Source of the DNA: Diphasiastrum complanatum
Taxonomy: Eukaryota; Streptophyta; Lycopodiopsida; Lycopodiales; Lycopodiaceae
NCBI GenBank assembly: GCA_029204225.1
Contig: CM055103.1
Coordinates: 22,998,663-23,062,662 of the forward strand
Length of the DNA stretch: 64,000 nucleotides
Direction of reading: 5' to 3'
The notes under the pieces were generated by a model. The model did not search any database. It saw nothing but the letters and a program-made list of their open reading frames with translations, and had not been told where the DNA came from. Within the stretch, counting starts at the first letter, position 1; every line of letters begins with the position of its first letter. The position numbers and the translations under genes are program-made. Positions 28,613 through 41,800 of the stretch are shown piece by piece.

Positions 28613-30008
28613 TGGTATCAGAGCAATATCATTAGATACTTTTTATAGTATTAGAGTTCTATACTCTTCATAGTATCAGAGCCATATCTATTCTTCAACA
28701 AGTGGTATCAAATTTCAATATCAGATAATTGATTTCCAATTGTAATGTCACACGGTATCATTCTTAAGTCATCGATTTATCGACAAACTAACTTCCAGAT
28801 GGATTCTCAAAACAAAGTCGGTCTCATTGCAAGCAAGCTTAATGGATCCAATTACTATTTGTGGAAATTTAAGATGAAGACCTTGCTAATCGTGAACGAG
28901 TTGTGAGATGTTGTCACATGTATCGAATTGAAGTTTGAAGACGATAAAACCGACTCAAAATGGAAATCAAAGGATGGCAAAGCTTTTGCGCTTATCATAC
29001 TCAATATATCAGACACTCAAATTGGCCACGTAAGGCTTTGTGATGAAAGGACAAAAGCATAAAGTATGTCGCTTGAAGAAAGCTCTTTATGGTCTCAAAA
29101 ATGCACCATGTGCATGGTATAGCAAGATTGATGCCTACTTCCATTCAAAGGGGATGGTGAGAAGACATTCCAACCTTAATCTTTATGTCTTATGCATTGA
29201 TGGTATGATTGCCTTGGCTGCTCTTTATGTTGATGACGTGATTATCACTGGAAATAATCAAGAGATGATAGATATGATCAAGAAGGATCTCATGAATCAA
29301 TTTGAGATGACGGATCTCAATCTAATGTACTATTGTCTTGGAGAAAAAGTGTGGCAAAATGGACATGAGATGGGACTAAGCCAATGAACACTCCCATTGA
29401 GCCAAGTAAAAGGCTTTCCAAGCTTGATGAGTCACAACCATTTGATGCTACAATTTATAGGCAACTACTAGGGAGCTTGATTTACCTTACCATGATTAGG
29501 CCAGATATATGTTGTGTTGTTGGTCTTGTAAGTCAGTTTATGGCAGCACCTATTTAAACGCATTGGAAGGCAGCCAAGTGCATTTTGCAATATGTTAAAG
29601 GTACTTTCGATTATGGCTTGGTGTATAGGAAGCAAGAAGGTTTACTTGAGATTTGTGGCTATGTGGATGCGGATCGAGGAGGTGACTGTGATGATTGCAG
29701 ATCGATCACATGATATGTATTCCAGTTTTGTGACAGTTGTTTTTCTTAGTCCAATAAAAAGCAAAGTATAGGTGCTTTATCCCAATAGAAGCAGAATATA
29801 AGGCATTGTGTAGTGTGAATCAAGAAGCCATTTGGTTGAGGCACAGATCCTAGATGAGTTGGACATGAAACAAGAAAATTCCAGGACTATACATAGCAAC
29901 AGTCAGAGTGGCATTTAGTTGGTAAAGAATTTGGTGTTCTATGCGAGAACCAAACACGTCGAGATTCACTATCATTTTATATGTGAGAGGCTACTGAGTA
30001 GAAAAATA
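28613..30008 (+). mobile_element. Ty1/copia internal region with gag-to-RT deletion
   Basis: The primer site tggtatcagagc is at 28613-28624. A gag start (28801-29037) reads NKVGLIASKLNGSNYYLWK with a stop after LLIVNEL. It then passes within a few bases into RT at 29040: VCRLKKALYGLKNAPCAWY and LYVDDVIITGNN, which holds the YVDD catalytic motif. RNase H remnants follow (about 29640-29990) with many stops and a vestigial ARTKHVEIHYHFI. All of protease, integrase and the first half of RT are missing. The 3' LTR is not present; the element abuts a minus-strand gypsy gag near 30000. Confidence 0.85.
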
Positions 30009-30389
30009 AATGCTGTTTGTGGTAGGACAGATGCAGTTCACAAATTTCAGGTAGAAGTCAACATCATCCGTTGTCATGAAAGCTTTTTTAAAGACTTCCG
30101 CAAAAGCTTCCCAGGTAGTAGGCTTCACCAATAAATCTCGCCACCAAGATGATGCTTTGTCGCATAAGAACAACACGACACTTTCAATCTTCTTCTCATC
30201 TGGAACTCCATGCAGACTGAAGTAACTGCTCCACTTAACGATCCAATCTTCAACGACTTCCGGTTTCTTCTCCTTCTTCTCTCCCGAGTAAGTCTCCGGT
30301 TGAAAACCGAGATTGGGCAAAGACAACAATTTGACTTGGTTCAAAAGAACTTCCATTTGTTGATCTCTCAAATTATTCCGATTATTCAT
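29991..30389 (-). pseudogene. Retrotransposon gag fragment
   Basis: The 132-codon frame contains PETYSGEKKEKK, VEDWIVKWSSYFSLHGVPDE, KIESVVLFLCDKASSWWRDL and TTWEAFAEVFKKAF. This is the retrotrans_gag pattern (W---F------A-WW, W--F---F). It lies on the opposite strand to the copia relic it touches, so it belongs to a different, truncated element. Protease and pol are not seen beside it. Confidence 0.75.
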
Positions 30390-31299
30390 ATCATTGAGTG
30401 CCGTACTATGCTACTCATTAGAGAGAAGTAAATAATTACAACTGCCTTGTAGTTGGTAACCGCCTTTTAAGTAAAGACTATGTACAAGTAGGCGAATTGC
30501 CATAAAGTCTTGGATCAACTTTTTCCTGATGATGAAGTCAGATTGTTCGGCCTGGTCCTCTTTGTCGGCCTGGTCATCTTTGTCAGTTGAGTCCGATTTG
30601 TGTTGAAATCCAGCAGGTTCACACGTGTGGGAAAACCAATTGCAAATGTGAATGATCTTATTAAGCTTTGTGTTTAGCACATAATCTGATTCTAGATTGA
30701 ATATCAAGATGTAGTTCAAGAATTTATGAAACACAATCTAGAATACTAGTAATCAAAGAATGGTTACTTTCACTATCAAATGAGAAAAGTACAAAGAAAT
30801 TAATGCATTAGCATAGCCTCCTCCTCGAGTTAGAAAGAGAGTGCAAAATTCAAGCATACAAGGTAATAGATCCAAATTGACAAAAAATGGCTCCAATGCT
30901 TGGTTCATCATCAAAAATTGTGAGAGAACTCTCATACATTTATGGTGGATGGATTAGCTTGTGGTGGTAGAACTAGCATTCATCTACCTTCTTCCACATC
31001 AGAAAGTGAAAACTAACAAACTAATGACATTTGTCACTTTACATGCATATCTATCTACCTACTTTTACAATGTGCCAATCTCTAAACTAGAATTGTCCAA
31101 ATCACTATGCATATGTCTATTACACTTTGTGCATGCCTTGCATGTCACTTTGGAACACTTACAATCTTTGCATGTGACATGACTCGAGTTTCTACAAGCT
31201 CATATTTGGCATATCTATGCCTACAATCTGTATGCATGTTGTACTTGACCAACTAGATTTTATATAATCCATGTAGCTTGAATTTCCTCTAGGCAAAAT

Positions 31300-32580
31300 T
31301 TGGCATTTGCAATATGAAACATTACATACGAAATATTGGGTTGTTGGCAAGGGCTTGTGCCGAAATATTGTCACACATGATCAAAGGGATATCGTCTTCC
31401 TTGATAGTCTTTAGATCCAAAAGCAACCTCTTGATCCAAAGTACTTCCTTTGTTGTAGTAGTAAGTGCTTTATATTCAGCTTCACAAGATGAGAGAGATA
31501 TGGTATCTTGGTTTTTGGAAAGCCAAGATATTAAATTTCTTCCAAGGTATATTACATATGCACTTGTAGATTTCTAATCCAATTTATCAGTAGCAAAATC
31601 CGAGTCAGAATATCCAATCGTAGAAAGGTCTTCACTTTTGTACAACAATCCATAATCATAGGTTGAAGATATGTACCTAAATACCCTTTTGGCCATTTTC
31701 CAATGATGAATTGTAGGATTTTGCATAGCTTGGCTTAACTTATGAACACTAAAATTTATATCAGGCCTAGTTATGGTAAGCCAAATTAAAGAGCCTATAA
31801 GACTCCTAAAAAGAGTGATGTCCACGAAGGATCTTTCTTCACCTTTATTAGGATCTTTCACAATTTGCTCCATTGGAGTATCAATACTCTTACAATCTAA
31901 CATATTAAATTTTTTCAACATTGAAAGAGCATACTTGGATTGACAAAAAATAAAAGCTTCATCATTATGAAAGTCAATATCTAAGCCTAAAATGTAATGA
32001 ATTTTTCCAAGATCTTGCATCTTTGAATTCTCCTCCAAGTGCAACTTTAGTTTCTTCAACTAAATTGATACAACTTCCACTTAGGATAATATCATCGACA
32101 CAAATTATAAGAATGACAATATCACTAGCATAAAACTTGATATACATGGAAGAATCATAGTTACTACGAATGAATCCTAGTGAGATAAGAAAAGAGTTAA
32201 GTCGAGCATACCACGATCTCGGTGCTTGCTTTAGTCCATAAAGACTTTTGAAGAGCAAGCAAACTTTGGACTCATCTTTGATGAATCCTTGAGGTTGTTC
32301 CCTATAGATTTCTTCTTTTAGATATCCATTTAAAAAAGCATTTGAGACATCTAATTGGAACACCTTCCATTTGAATAAACAAGCAATAAATATGATAATT
32401 CTTATTGACACCATATTTGCAACAGGTGCAAAGGTCTCTTCATAATCAAGTCCATGAATTTGGGCAAAGCCCTTTGCACAAAGTCTTGCCTTATATTTGT
32501 TGATTGTGCCATCTTGATTATATTTGATTCAAAAAGCCCATTTGCAACCAAAATTTATACAAGCCAATAGGCAATATACA
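31300..32580 (-). pseudogene. Ty1/copia reverse transcriptase and RNase H relic
   Basis: Minus-strand frames give, in order: INKYKARLCAKGFAQ (32.5 kb), FQLDVSNAFLNGYLKEEIY, LYGLKQAPRSWY and CVDDIILSG (the YVDD box with Tyr to Cys). After a frameshift near 32040 come YILGLDIDF, QSKYALSMLKKF, SLIGSLIWLTITRPDI and GYSDSDFA. After a stop, SLSSCEAEYKAL and CDNISAQALANNP follow. It therefore spans most of RT and RNase H of a copia pol, with one frameshift and several stops. LTRs were not located. Confidence 0.9.
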
Positions 32581-32741
32581 CACAATAAAATTTTGTATAT
32601 TAAATAAAAATATTTACAAAGTACAATTCAGCAGTATCTACTTTGCTTCCAATATTTTCTCCAATGAAAGTTGCAACTTAGAATCATGCAACAATTTTCT
32701 TTTTTCGTATGGATCCAACAGCTCATAGTTTTCATGCTTAC

Positions 32742-33161
32742 TCAGATCAACGTAAGTAGCATACAATGCAAAATGAGATGATCTGAGCATGGATTTTTTA
32801 TAATCCGTCGATTTCGTATTATGACGAATTTGGATTCATCTGTAAAACCATTGAAAAAGTTGCAATATATAGCTGTTTTTTGTGCTAGTCCCGCCATGTT
32901 GTGTACTTTTATGAAATGCCGCTCTTGCTTGCCAATGAGATTTTTCCATTCCTTGCGATGACCATATGCTAAGACTTCCACTATTTCTTGCAAAGAATGT
33001 CGAATGATGTCGTAATATGTGTTACATGTCATAAAAACATAATCTAAATCATTACCAAAAGTATCTAATTTAATTGCAAATATTTGTCTATTCGTAGTGT
33101 AACATCGAAATCTTACCATATAATGTGTTATATGATCAATCCCAAGCATCCACAAATTCAC
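32742..33161 (-). CDS. Unidentified 139-codon ORF
   Basis: A clean minus-strand frame containing YYDIIRHSLQEIVEVLAYG and KVHNMAGLAQKTAIYCNFF. Protein-like segments in other frames flank it: WKKLDNMMEYLRKDKFSN upstream (about 33180-33250) and SKHENYELLDPYEKRKLL downstream (about 32690-32750). They suggest a larger frameshifted coding region. I do not recognise the family. It may be a decayed transposable-element protein or a pseudogene of a host gene. Confidence 0.3.
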   Translation of the reverse strand: MNLWMLGIDHITHYMVRFRCYTTNRQIFAIKLDTFGNDLDYVFMTCNTYYDIIRHSLQEIVEVLAYGHRKEWKNLIGKQERHFIKVHNMAGLAQKTAIYCNFFNGFTDESKFVIIRNRRIIKNPCSDHLILHCMLLTLI

Positions 33162-33419
33162 TGGTTGTTTTCTGTATCATTTGTACATCAGTATTTGAAA
33201 ATTTATCTTTTCTCAAGTATTCCATCATGTTGTCTAACTTTTTCCAAACTTCTACTTTGTGTATACGAGTAGAACCGTCTTCTTTGAAATCTTGAGTTGC
33301 TGAAAATGTTCCTAACCCTCCTTTTGCTAGTAAACCCCCATGCTCTGTATCTGATATTGACTCATTTTTTTATTTTCCTACAGCTACTCACTAGATTCAA
33401 CGCCTATCCATCAAGAATA

Positions 33420-35483
33420 AAAAAGAGTATGGTAAATGATTTTCTTCCCATAAAGATAGATCGTTAAGCTACACGGCACGACTTGTTCCAAGTGGGCTAT
33501 AATGTCCCAACAAACTACACGAGGAACTATAATTAATAAGGCAACCAAACTAAATTCTTCATTGTAAGTGTGACAAATCAACCAAATGGCAATGTCTCTA
33601 CATAGCATCCCAAATCTTTGCATCACATTACCACAAAAAATTATAGCGTACTAATTCAAACAGGTTAAAGTTGATCTATCTTCATAGTATAAAGGCTTTT
33701 ATCTCATGAACAAAGCGATGCATCACAAGCTCCAAGTACAATTCCAGCTCTTATTCACTAGGTGACACCTATCACCTAATAAATAGTAACCTTGAAGAAT
33801 CTAAAAACACAAAAAAATATTAGTTCACAGGTGTATTATTAAAATCTGAAATATAAGTGATTTTGAACCATGACAAGGTGACTCTATTACTTAAAAACAG
33901 TAACCATGAGAAATCTAATAACATAAAAAGATTTGTAGTTTGGATTATTAATATTTGGAATTCAAGTGATTTTGAACCATGACAAGGCAACAACATTGCA
34001 AAATATTCACGGGTAATAAGAATTTATCTTAGTAACTCTGTTGGCAAGCTCATTTGAATCCAAAGGTCACTATTGAGATACAGCAAAGAGTAGCAAATAC
34101 CAAAACGTGAAGAAAAGCTAAACTCTAGCATCAAAGCAATACAAGCTATGCATAGCAAAAGGCAAAGGTTAATATTAAAATCAGGAGCAAGCACAAAAAC
34201 ATGAAGTAAAGCTAAATTGTAGCATCAAAGCAAATAGAAGCTTAGGTTTTAGTAAAAGGACAAGTCTGACTAGGGCATTGGCATGGCTCATTCTAGAGTT
34301 GCAGCTCAATGAGAGAAGCATTCACTGTCAAAACAACAAATGACATTCTTCTTCTTCAAAACTCCAAATAAGATAAAACATTGGCAACCGATGACAGGCA
34401 AAAGGTAACAGCAGGTGAGTATTAACCATGTTTCTGCTTACAGAGCAAGGTTGCTATATAATGCCTAAGATAAGTTTTTCACCTTAAAAATAACATTCTA
34501 TACTAATCTATTTACACTCTCACACTTCCAACATGCAACATGTAGAATTGCAACTGAACAGCTTCAAGGACCTTATTTTGGAAGTTTGCTTGGCATGACA
34601 AGCACTTAACACAGAAAGAAAAACTGAATTTCAATACTCATCTTGCAATCCCACAAAGTTTTGAAGTCCTCTCTGCCATATCTTAAAAGAAAGGCAAACG
34701 CAACACTTTTGTCAATTGCATTGGCAGCTAATCATTTGCATTATCATCACTAAAATCATCAAATCCAGAAAAGGAAATACCTTCACTGCAAGTTTTAACC
34801 AAAAAACAACAGTACAAACTGTAAGCACTAAATTGTTAGTGAACTGTTACATGCCTTGCAAACAGTACAAATATAGTCAATTAATTGGTTGATTTCCCTA
34901 ATGAGAGGACCATCATTAAGGGCCTGACAAAAATCTTTTCTCAATTTGAAAATGGACTGGGGAAAAGTTGCGCAGGTCTTCTTTTTGAGACTATGTCATC
35001 TGAATGTGAAGAGCACAACTGATGCATGCCATTATATCTCTCAAAATACGGTTCTGACTCAAACCCAAAAAAATTTCGGGAAAAAATAATATCTTGTCAG
35101 GAGTGCCAAGATCTTTCTTAAATATCACCTTAGGCATGTGAGGAGCACATTTTCTCCAACTGTATGCTTTGCATTTCTTTAAGTGTAAGTGAGCTATTTA
35201 CAATGATTTATCTGGCACAGAAAAGGCATGAGTTACTTGATTCTGCTGTTCCAAGTACTCGGATTCCTTCATGGCACAGGCCTTGGCTTATTTTACTGTG
35301 CATGCTTTGCAATCATGCTGATTCTTCTATCAATCTTTTGATAATTCTATTTTGGTCTCCAAAAATCCCATAGCAGAAAAATAAATTTTGCATTCCTGCA
35401 TCTACCCACAAGTATATACAAATACTGTGAATCTTTTTATAAACATTCAACTATTGAGCAAGCATTACGCCCAACAAAAAGTT
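33420..35483. other. Intergenic / 3' flank of ATG13
   Basis: AT-rich DNA without convincing coding regions. The stretch just below 35484 should contain the ATG13 3' UTR and polyadenylation site. One 71-codon minus-strand frame at 33411-33626 is not recognisable. Confidence 0.6.
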
Positions 35484-35871
35484 CTATTGTTCTGATACAA
35501 GATTTCGGCCACTTTGTCTTTGCAGAAAATCTTTTAACTCCTGATAGCCACGTAACTCTTCTAGTGCATCATATGTGGTTTTACAAAATTTCCCTGCTGA
35601 AAATGGTGTGATCTGTTGCTTTGAAGACTTCTGTTGACTTGTGATTCTATCTCCTCCTACTGGCAACCTTTCACTTCCCAAGCCTCCTGATATTGTTGGA
35701 ACCCTTGTAAGACCAATGTGGTTAGGACGTAAACTGGGTTTATCTTTTGCAGACTGGTGCAATGGGGCGGCCAATTGCAAGATCCTTGCAAGCGCTCCTG
35801 CTGCAGCTTGAGACTTGTGAAAAGTTAATGCATCAGAATATGGTGGTTCCAAAAGACCAGCAGTCTCAATC
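35484..35871 (-). CDS. ATG13: ATG13 exon 3 (C-terminal ALEELR motif)
   Basis: The acceptor is ttggcag|gattga. The first g completes an Arg codon with exon 2. It encodes SQAAAGALARILQLAAPL and ends DALEELRGYQELKDFLQRQS before the stop at 35484, the conserved plant ATG13 tail. Confidence 0.95.
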
Positions 35872-38800
35872 CTGCCAATGGACAGCCATGATTTGATGAT
35901 TGAATTAGCATTCAGCATCTTAACTAAATGGAAAAGTATAGATTTTGCATGTTTTAGTGATTCAAAGAGACTAATACACCAGTTGGGGAGGTAAATAGAG
36001 TAGAAAACATAATATGTTCCATCACCAGAAAGGAATAGATAACAGTGACAATGCATCTGCAAATAAATTGAAAGGTCAAAGGTGTGCTCTATACCCTGAT
36101 CATTGCACTTGTCATGTGGAAATCACTCATGGTTCTTAAGCACAAATTCTATAAATTGGAGATGCCATTTTCTTAAGTAACCAGCATAATTCCAAGTACC
36201 AGAAAAGATGTATAAGTATGAAACTAGAATGACATGACATAGACTGCAAAAGAGGAAAACTTTCATGGAAGAAAAAACAAACTTGTGAACCATTCAGATT
36301 GATCTAAACACCAAGATGCATAGACAGTCACCAATTACATTTTGAAAGCAGGAATAATGCTAACATTGGACAATGAGAGCACTACCTCCCACGATACTCA
36401 GTCGCTTCGTTTTCTTCTACGGCAAAAGGACACGCAAACTTTTCTTCTTCCGAATTGTCTTTAAAACTGGACTTGCAGGCAGACCTTGAAGAGGTCAATG
36501 TTGGACAATGCTGGTCAGAAGGCAGCCTTTCGACTATTTTTACATTACAAGCAAGCTGCACAGAAAACTCCCTGTCACAAATTATACACATCTATTTGCA
36601 CCATAGAGCTTTCAACGAGAAAATCGGTTGAACTTGAACAATGCAAACTATTTGTGAACTATTCAACATTTCTGAAGGATGCAACAAACTTCTTATTTTG
36701 AAAGTATGAAAAGCTCTCTATTGACCACTAACAGACAAAAACACGGCAGTTAAGGGAACTTGACTTGAAATGATGGATTTACTGCCACAGGTGATTACAA
36801 TATCTGTATGGGAAAATAACGACCAAAATTTATGTCAAACAGTATTCCAGAAATGAACAGATTTTCCAGCCTGAGAATACAAAACTCACCAGTAATTAGA
36901 ATGTATAAAACAAGCCTCTTCCGTCTTACTTCACCAGCATTGATTTCTACTTGGGTTGATCGCTTACTAGATGGAGGTCTATGGAACGTTCTCCAAAAGG
37001 AACTTATGATCGCTACATAGGAATTTAAAGTACAACCAAGTTCTCTTGGTTGCCATTTTAACAAGCTGATGAAAATAGCATCATTCAAAGTTGTAGATTA
37101 ACATTTATAACACCAAAAAGCTCCAGTTTCTGAAGTAGAAAGACATTTTCCAAGTAACTTGATGAAGTATTGACAATACACTTTATATCAAGATTCAAAC
37201 CTAATGAGGCATAATGGTACTAGCTGATGTCGGATTTTCTTTGTATTGATCACAGGATCTTTGAAAGTTAATGATCAAGAATAAACTTCCTCTGCCCAGG
37301 ATGTTTTGTGGAATTGCCTTAAGGTTGCCACTACTTCACCATGATTAGAGCACTTCAATAAGTTTAGAATCCCAAAAAGGTGAAAGCTTAAATTTTTTAA
37401 AATCAGTTTCACGCTAGATTTCTGCATGAAGATGTCCACCAAACACCAAATGTTATATTTAGTTCGAGCCTCAGAAAGTAGAGGTGTTTCTTCTAAAGCG
37501 TCTGTAGCAAAATGAGCATGAAAAGCATTTCAAACGATTTAACAGGCTTCAGGTTATGGCATGGAAGGTCGACTCACTCCAACTGACTTTCTGATTCTTG
37601 CAGAAGAAGTCTTGAATCTTGGTCTTATGACTTTCATTCATGAGTCCTTATGTTCCTATGTACAAAATTTCCCTAAGAATCTCCATGGAAGAATCAACCA
37701 TAAACAGTAGCAAGAAGAAAGCAAGTCCACTTTTTCTTTGAGATGATGAACCGGATTGAAAGTTTGAATTTAACAAAACAATGCATGTTGAAAACTCCTC
37801 CATTGCGAGCACCGATTTTGGTAGTTCAAATGCATATTTATGGGATTTTCTTCCATCACTGGTAGACTTATTTAGTTTTGAGGCTAAACTGCTTGATGCT
37901 CCATAAAGTAGAATGTAAGATACCCTTTTTATGAGAACAACTTCTCTGCTCTAGCACATGAATCAAAAAACTTGTGGACAATCCAATTACAACCTTCTTA
38001 TTCATTACTGACACTTAGACTATATGGTTGGCCTTTGGCCTTATTATTCATTATTAGGCCATTTGGACATATTATTGGAGAGTGGGGGCCTTCTTGGAGG
38101 GTGCACTATTATCCCTCCCAGTTGGGCCCTAGCCACCGGAAGTTTCCTTTTAGGGCTTCCTCTTGGGAAGGGAAACCGTGTCATTTGTTATGCAGCTGAT
38201 GATATTGATCTCTCTCTTTAGCCTCCTTAATCTCTCTCTTTCCTGCTTTCTAGGATTAAGTCTTGCTTATGTGCTGCTTTCATAGCTTAGCTCCAGATCA
38301 GCTGTGGCTCTATTCGTAACTTGGTATCAGAGCACTTTCCTGAGCATAATCTTGGGAATTTTTTTTCCCTCACCTCCATCGCTGCCCTGCCTTGCTCTTC
38401 CATCGCTACCCCTACAGCTCTATCGCTGCCCTATTGCCCTGCTCCATCGCTGCCCTATCAGCCCTCCCCCATCGCTGCCCCTTGTCCTCCTTGCTGCCCA
38501 ACGCTCCCCCTGCTTTGCTTCTTCTCTTCCTTGCTGCCCAACGTTGCTCCTTCCTTTCTCTCCTTGCTGCCCATCGCTGCCCCTGCCTCTGCTTTGATCT
38601 CCTTGCTGCCCCTGCCTTATTCTACTTCCTGTCCATCGCTGTCCCTGCCTTCCGACCTGTCACTTTCATCCAAACTTTTACCAGTTTGCAGCCATCTTCC
38701 ACAATTATTTTGAAGGCTGTCCAACGCCCATCCCCATCCAAAAACTTTCAATTCCGTTTCCGTTTGCCATCTCAATTTGTCATTTGACTCCTGGCTGTCC

Positions 38801-41800
38801 AGCGCATTTTTACAGCCTTCATTTTCACTTTTTTTTTTCTCTCTCTTTCTAGCCGTTTCATTTGCTGCTTATTGTCCTTTGTTAGTTGTGATAATAGCGG
38901 TTTTAATAGACTAATTTGGGGTGATGACAAGAGTCCGCTCTCTCAAGTTTTTGTCTATTCCTTCCACTATCATTATGGCACATTCACCTACCCCGAGTGA
39001 GATTGCTCAAGACAACTTATCCGATCAGTTTCGGCGCATGGATGATACCCTTTCTGGCCTCGTTCTTCGCTTTGATACAATTATGACCGGCTTTGCTACT
39101 ATGCAGTCACAGACTGATTCATTACAGCCTCATGGTCCTGGAAAAGCTCCTGTCTTTCCTTCATTTGGGACTCTCCCTCCATTTGGATTTCCATCTTCTT
39201 CTGCTAGTCAGCCTGGTGGTGGACCGTTCATTCCACCTAACCCACCTCCTGGTTTCTTTCCACATCCCCCAGTTCCTGAGCCACACTTTGCTCGAGATTT
39301 CGTGATAGGGTATAGCTTGCTACCTATTCCAGTTCCTCTGACGGGAACTTATTAGAGAATTGGTTTGCTAAGCTTGACACATCTTTTCAGATCTACCCTA
39401 AGACCGATCCTCAGAAGATCCAGTTGGCTGCTTCACACTTAGATGCACACACCGCCACATGGTGGCGAGTTTATCGAGCTGATCCTGATCGAGAAGAGCT
39501 CCATATATGGCATACCTTTCGCTGTGACCTCCGTCATGCTATAATTGATCCTCAGTGTCTCGACCACCAACGTGATACATTCCATGGTCTCACTCAGACC
39601 AGTGACCTTGCTTTTTATACAGATCAGTTTATGGAGCTTTCTTATCTTTTCACAAATCTACAGCCCACTGAGCTTATTTCTCGGTACATTGCTCGGTTTC
39701 GTGGTGCCTTACGTTATGATGTTTCTTCCTTCCGTCCTCCCACACTTGTTGAGGCAATGTCTCTTGCCAGTACTTTACAGCACAAGTACTCTGACACCCT
39801 TCCTTCACGCTTCTCCCGACCCCGTCCTTCTGCTTCATCTTTTCTCGCTATGTCCACCCCTACACCTGCCCCTTTTGTTCCAGCTCCTTCCATTGTCCCT
39901 TCGTCTCCTCATCCTCCGACCCCTCAACCTGCTTTTGTCCGACGTTACACGTCTGCAGAGTTCGTTGACCTTCAGGATCCTATATCACACAGTTTGAGCA
40001 AGTTGCCTGATTTACTTGAGATAGTTATCGATCTACCTGAGCTCGTCATTGTATCCCATAGTGAGTCAGAGTCACATATACAGGTTCCTACTGATGATTC
40101 ACATATACAGGTTGCGGCTGATATGGTCCTTGATACTGATATAGCATGTTGTGATACTATTGATGATGTCGTTGCATGCTTTGATGGTGCTACCAATGTT
40201 GTTGCATGCCATGATATTGTTCCATGCTTTGATACTGATATAGTATGCCTTGCTACTATTGCTGATGTTGTTGCATGCTTGGATATTGTTGTTGATAGCT
40301 TTGATGCTACTCGTGTTCCTGAGCACCATGCTATAGATGTTGTCGCCTATGCTCCTTATTTCGATATTATTCATGGCTCTACGGTTTCAGATGCTTTGGC
40401 TACTCCAGAAGATCTCCATATGGCATAAGGTTATACATTTCATGATGGTCCTATTGTATACTCACTAGCTGATTTTGCTGATACCCGTCTAAATGAGTAT
40501 GCGGTTCTTCTAGATGCATATTTAGGCCAGAACTTATCAGTTGATGCTTCTGTTATTATGCCTACGTATGTTGTTCCATTTGTGGATCATATTATTCTAG
40601 ATGCGGGGCGAGAGTATATTGCTTTAGGCAGTACACATTCATTTATTAGCAGTTACATTTCCACCAGGATTCGTGCTACACCTGTTCCTGCTTCCTAGCC
40701 TCTCAATGTTGAGGTTGCTCGTTCCCATTCTTTTCCCAGTTCTCAGATGATTGAGGGCTTGGATTATCGCATTGGTGAGTTTTCTAGTCAGGCAGATTTC
40801 TACATCATTTCTCAGGAGCACTATGACATTATTTTTGGTGCAGACTGATTCTCTTCACTTGGTACTGTTGTTGTGGATCTCTCTCAGCAGACACTTTCCT
40901 TTACTTATGCTGGTCAGCATCATTCACTTGTTGGTATTGATTCCCAAGGTGACTATCAGTTGGTTACCGGGAAGCAGTTTATGCGTAGCCTGCTAAAGGC
41001 TCAGGTTGCAGCTTTTCTTTCCATTCAAAGTTCATCAGTTGCTGCTTCACTTTCACCATCCGCGGGCCCTCTTCCTCAGGTTGATGTTGCTCCGGATTTA
41101 AAGGTTGTTGTTGTGTGCCTTGTGCCTATATGCCTTGATTCACAGATATTGTATTCGGTGGTCATTCCTGGTTTCATTGATATTGAGGCCGTATACCTTG
41201 GTGGTATTTCTACTATTGCTTTTGCGCATACCTTAGATAGTCCTTCTGGTTTGGTGGTTGGTGCAGTATCTTCTCCATTGGTCTCTATATCTCCATCTCT
41301 TGAGTCTGTTATGGGCCGATGTTCCTGCTAATTTCTATGGGGTTCTTCACAAGTCCACGTTTGATGGTTCCCTCACTATTGGTGATCAAGTTGTATCTTC
41401 TTTCGCTTTACTCCATGGATCTCTGCTTGAGGTTTGTGATCGACCTCATGATATTTCTACGGTTCCTTACATGATTCATGCGCCTTTGGCCCTTACCGTT
41501 ACACGTTTTCCATCCGAGGATATTTTCCAGATGGTCACTATTACTTATCTAGGGTATTTATATGTTGGGATCTTTCTAGATGAGTATCCGGGCATCCTTT
41601 AGTCTCCTTGTGTTTTTACATATAGGTTTGCTGCAGTCCATGCCGATGCTATGGATATATGGCAATCCTGGTTATTACATATAGCTTGGTTTCCATTTGG
41701 ACCTGTTGATTGGTGCTGGTTTTTCCATATTACTGATTGCCTATGGTGCGGATATCTCTATGATTATGCATGTGGCTCTCTATCTATTCCTTGGATTGTT

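Noticed and set aside
36930-37012. A possible extra ATG13 exon (minus strand, ending NAGE before gtaaga)
   Set aside because: The donor is good and AGE resembles a plant ATG13 motif, but no acceptor gives a phase compatible with exon 1, while the three-exon model closes perfectly without it.
38304-38787. Three overlapping Ser/Pro/Leu-rich ORFs
   Set aside because: They lie in the untranslated leader of the Ty3-like element, in three frames at once, over a cctgcc/atcgctgcc repeat-like stretch; no family resemblance.
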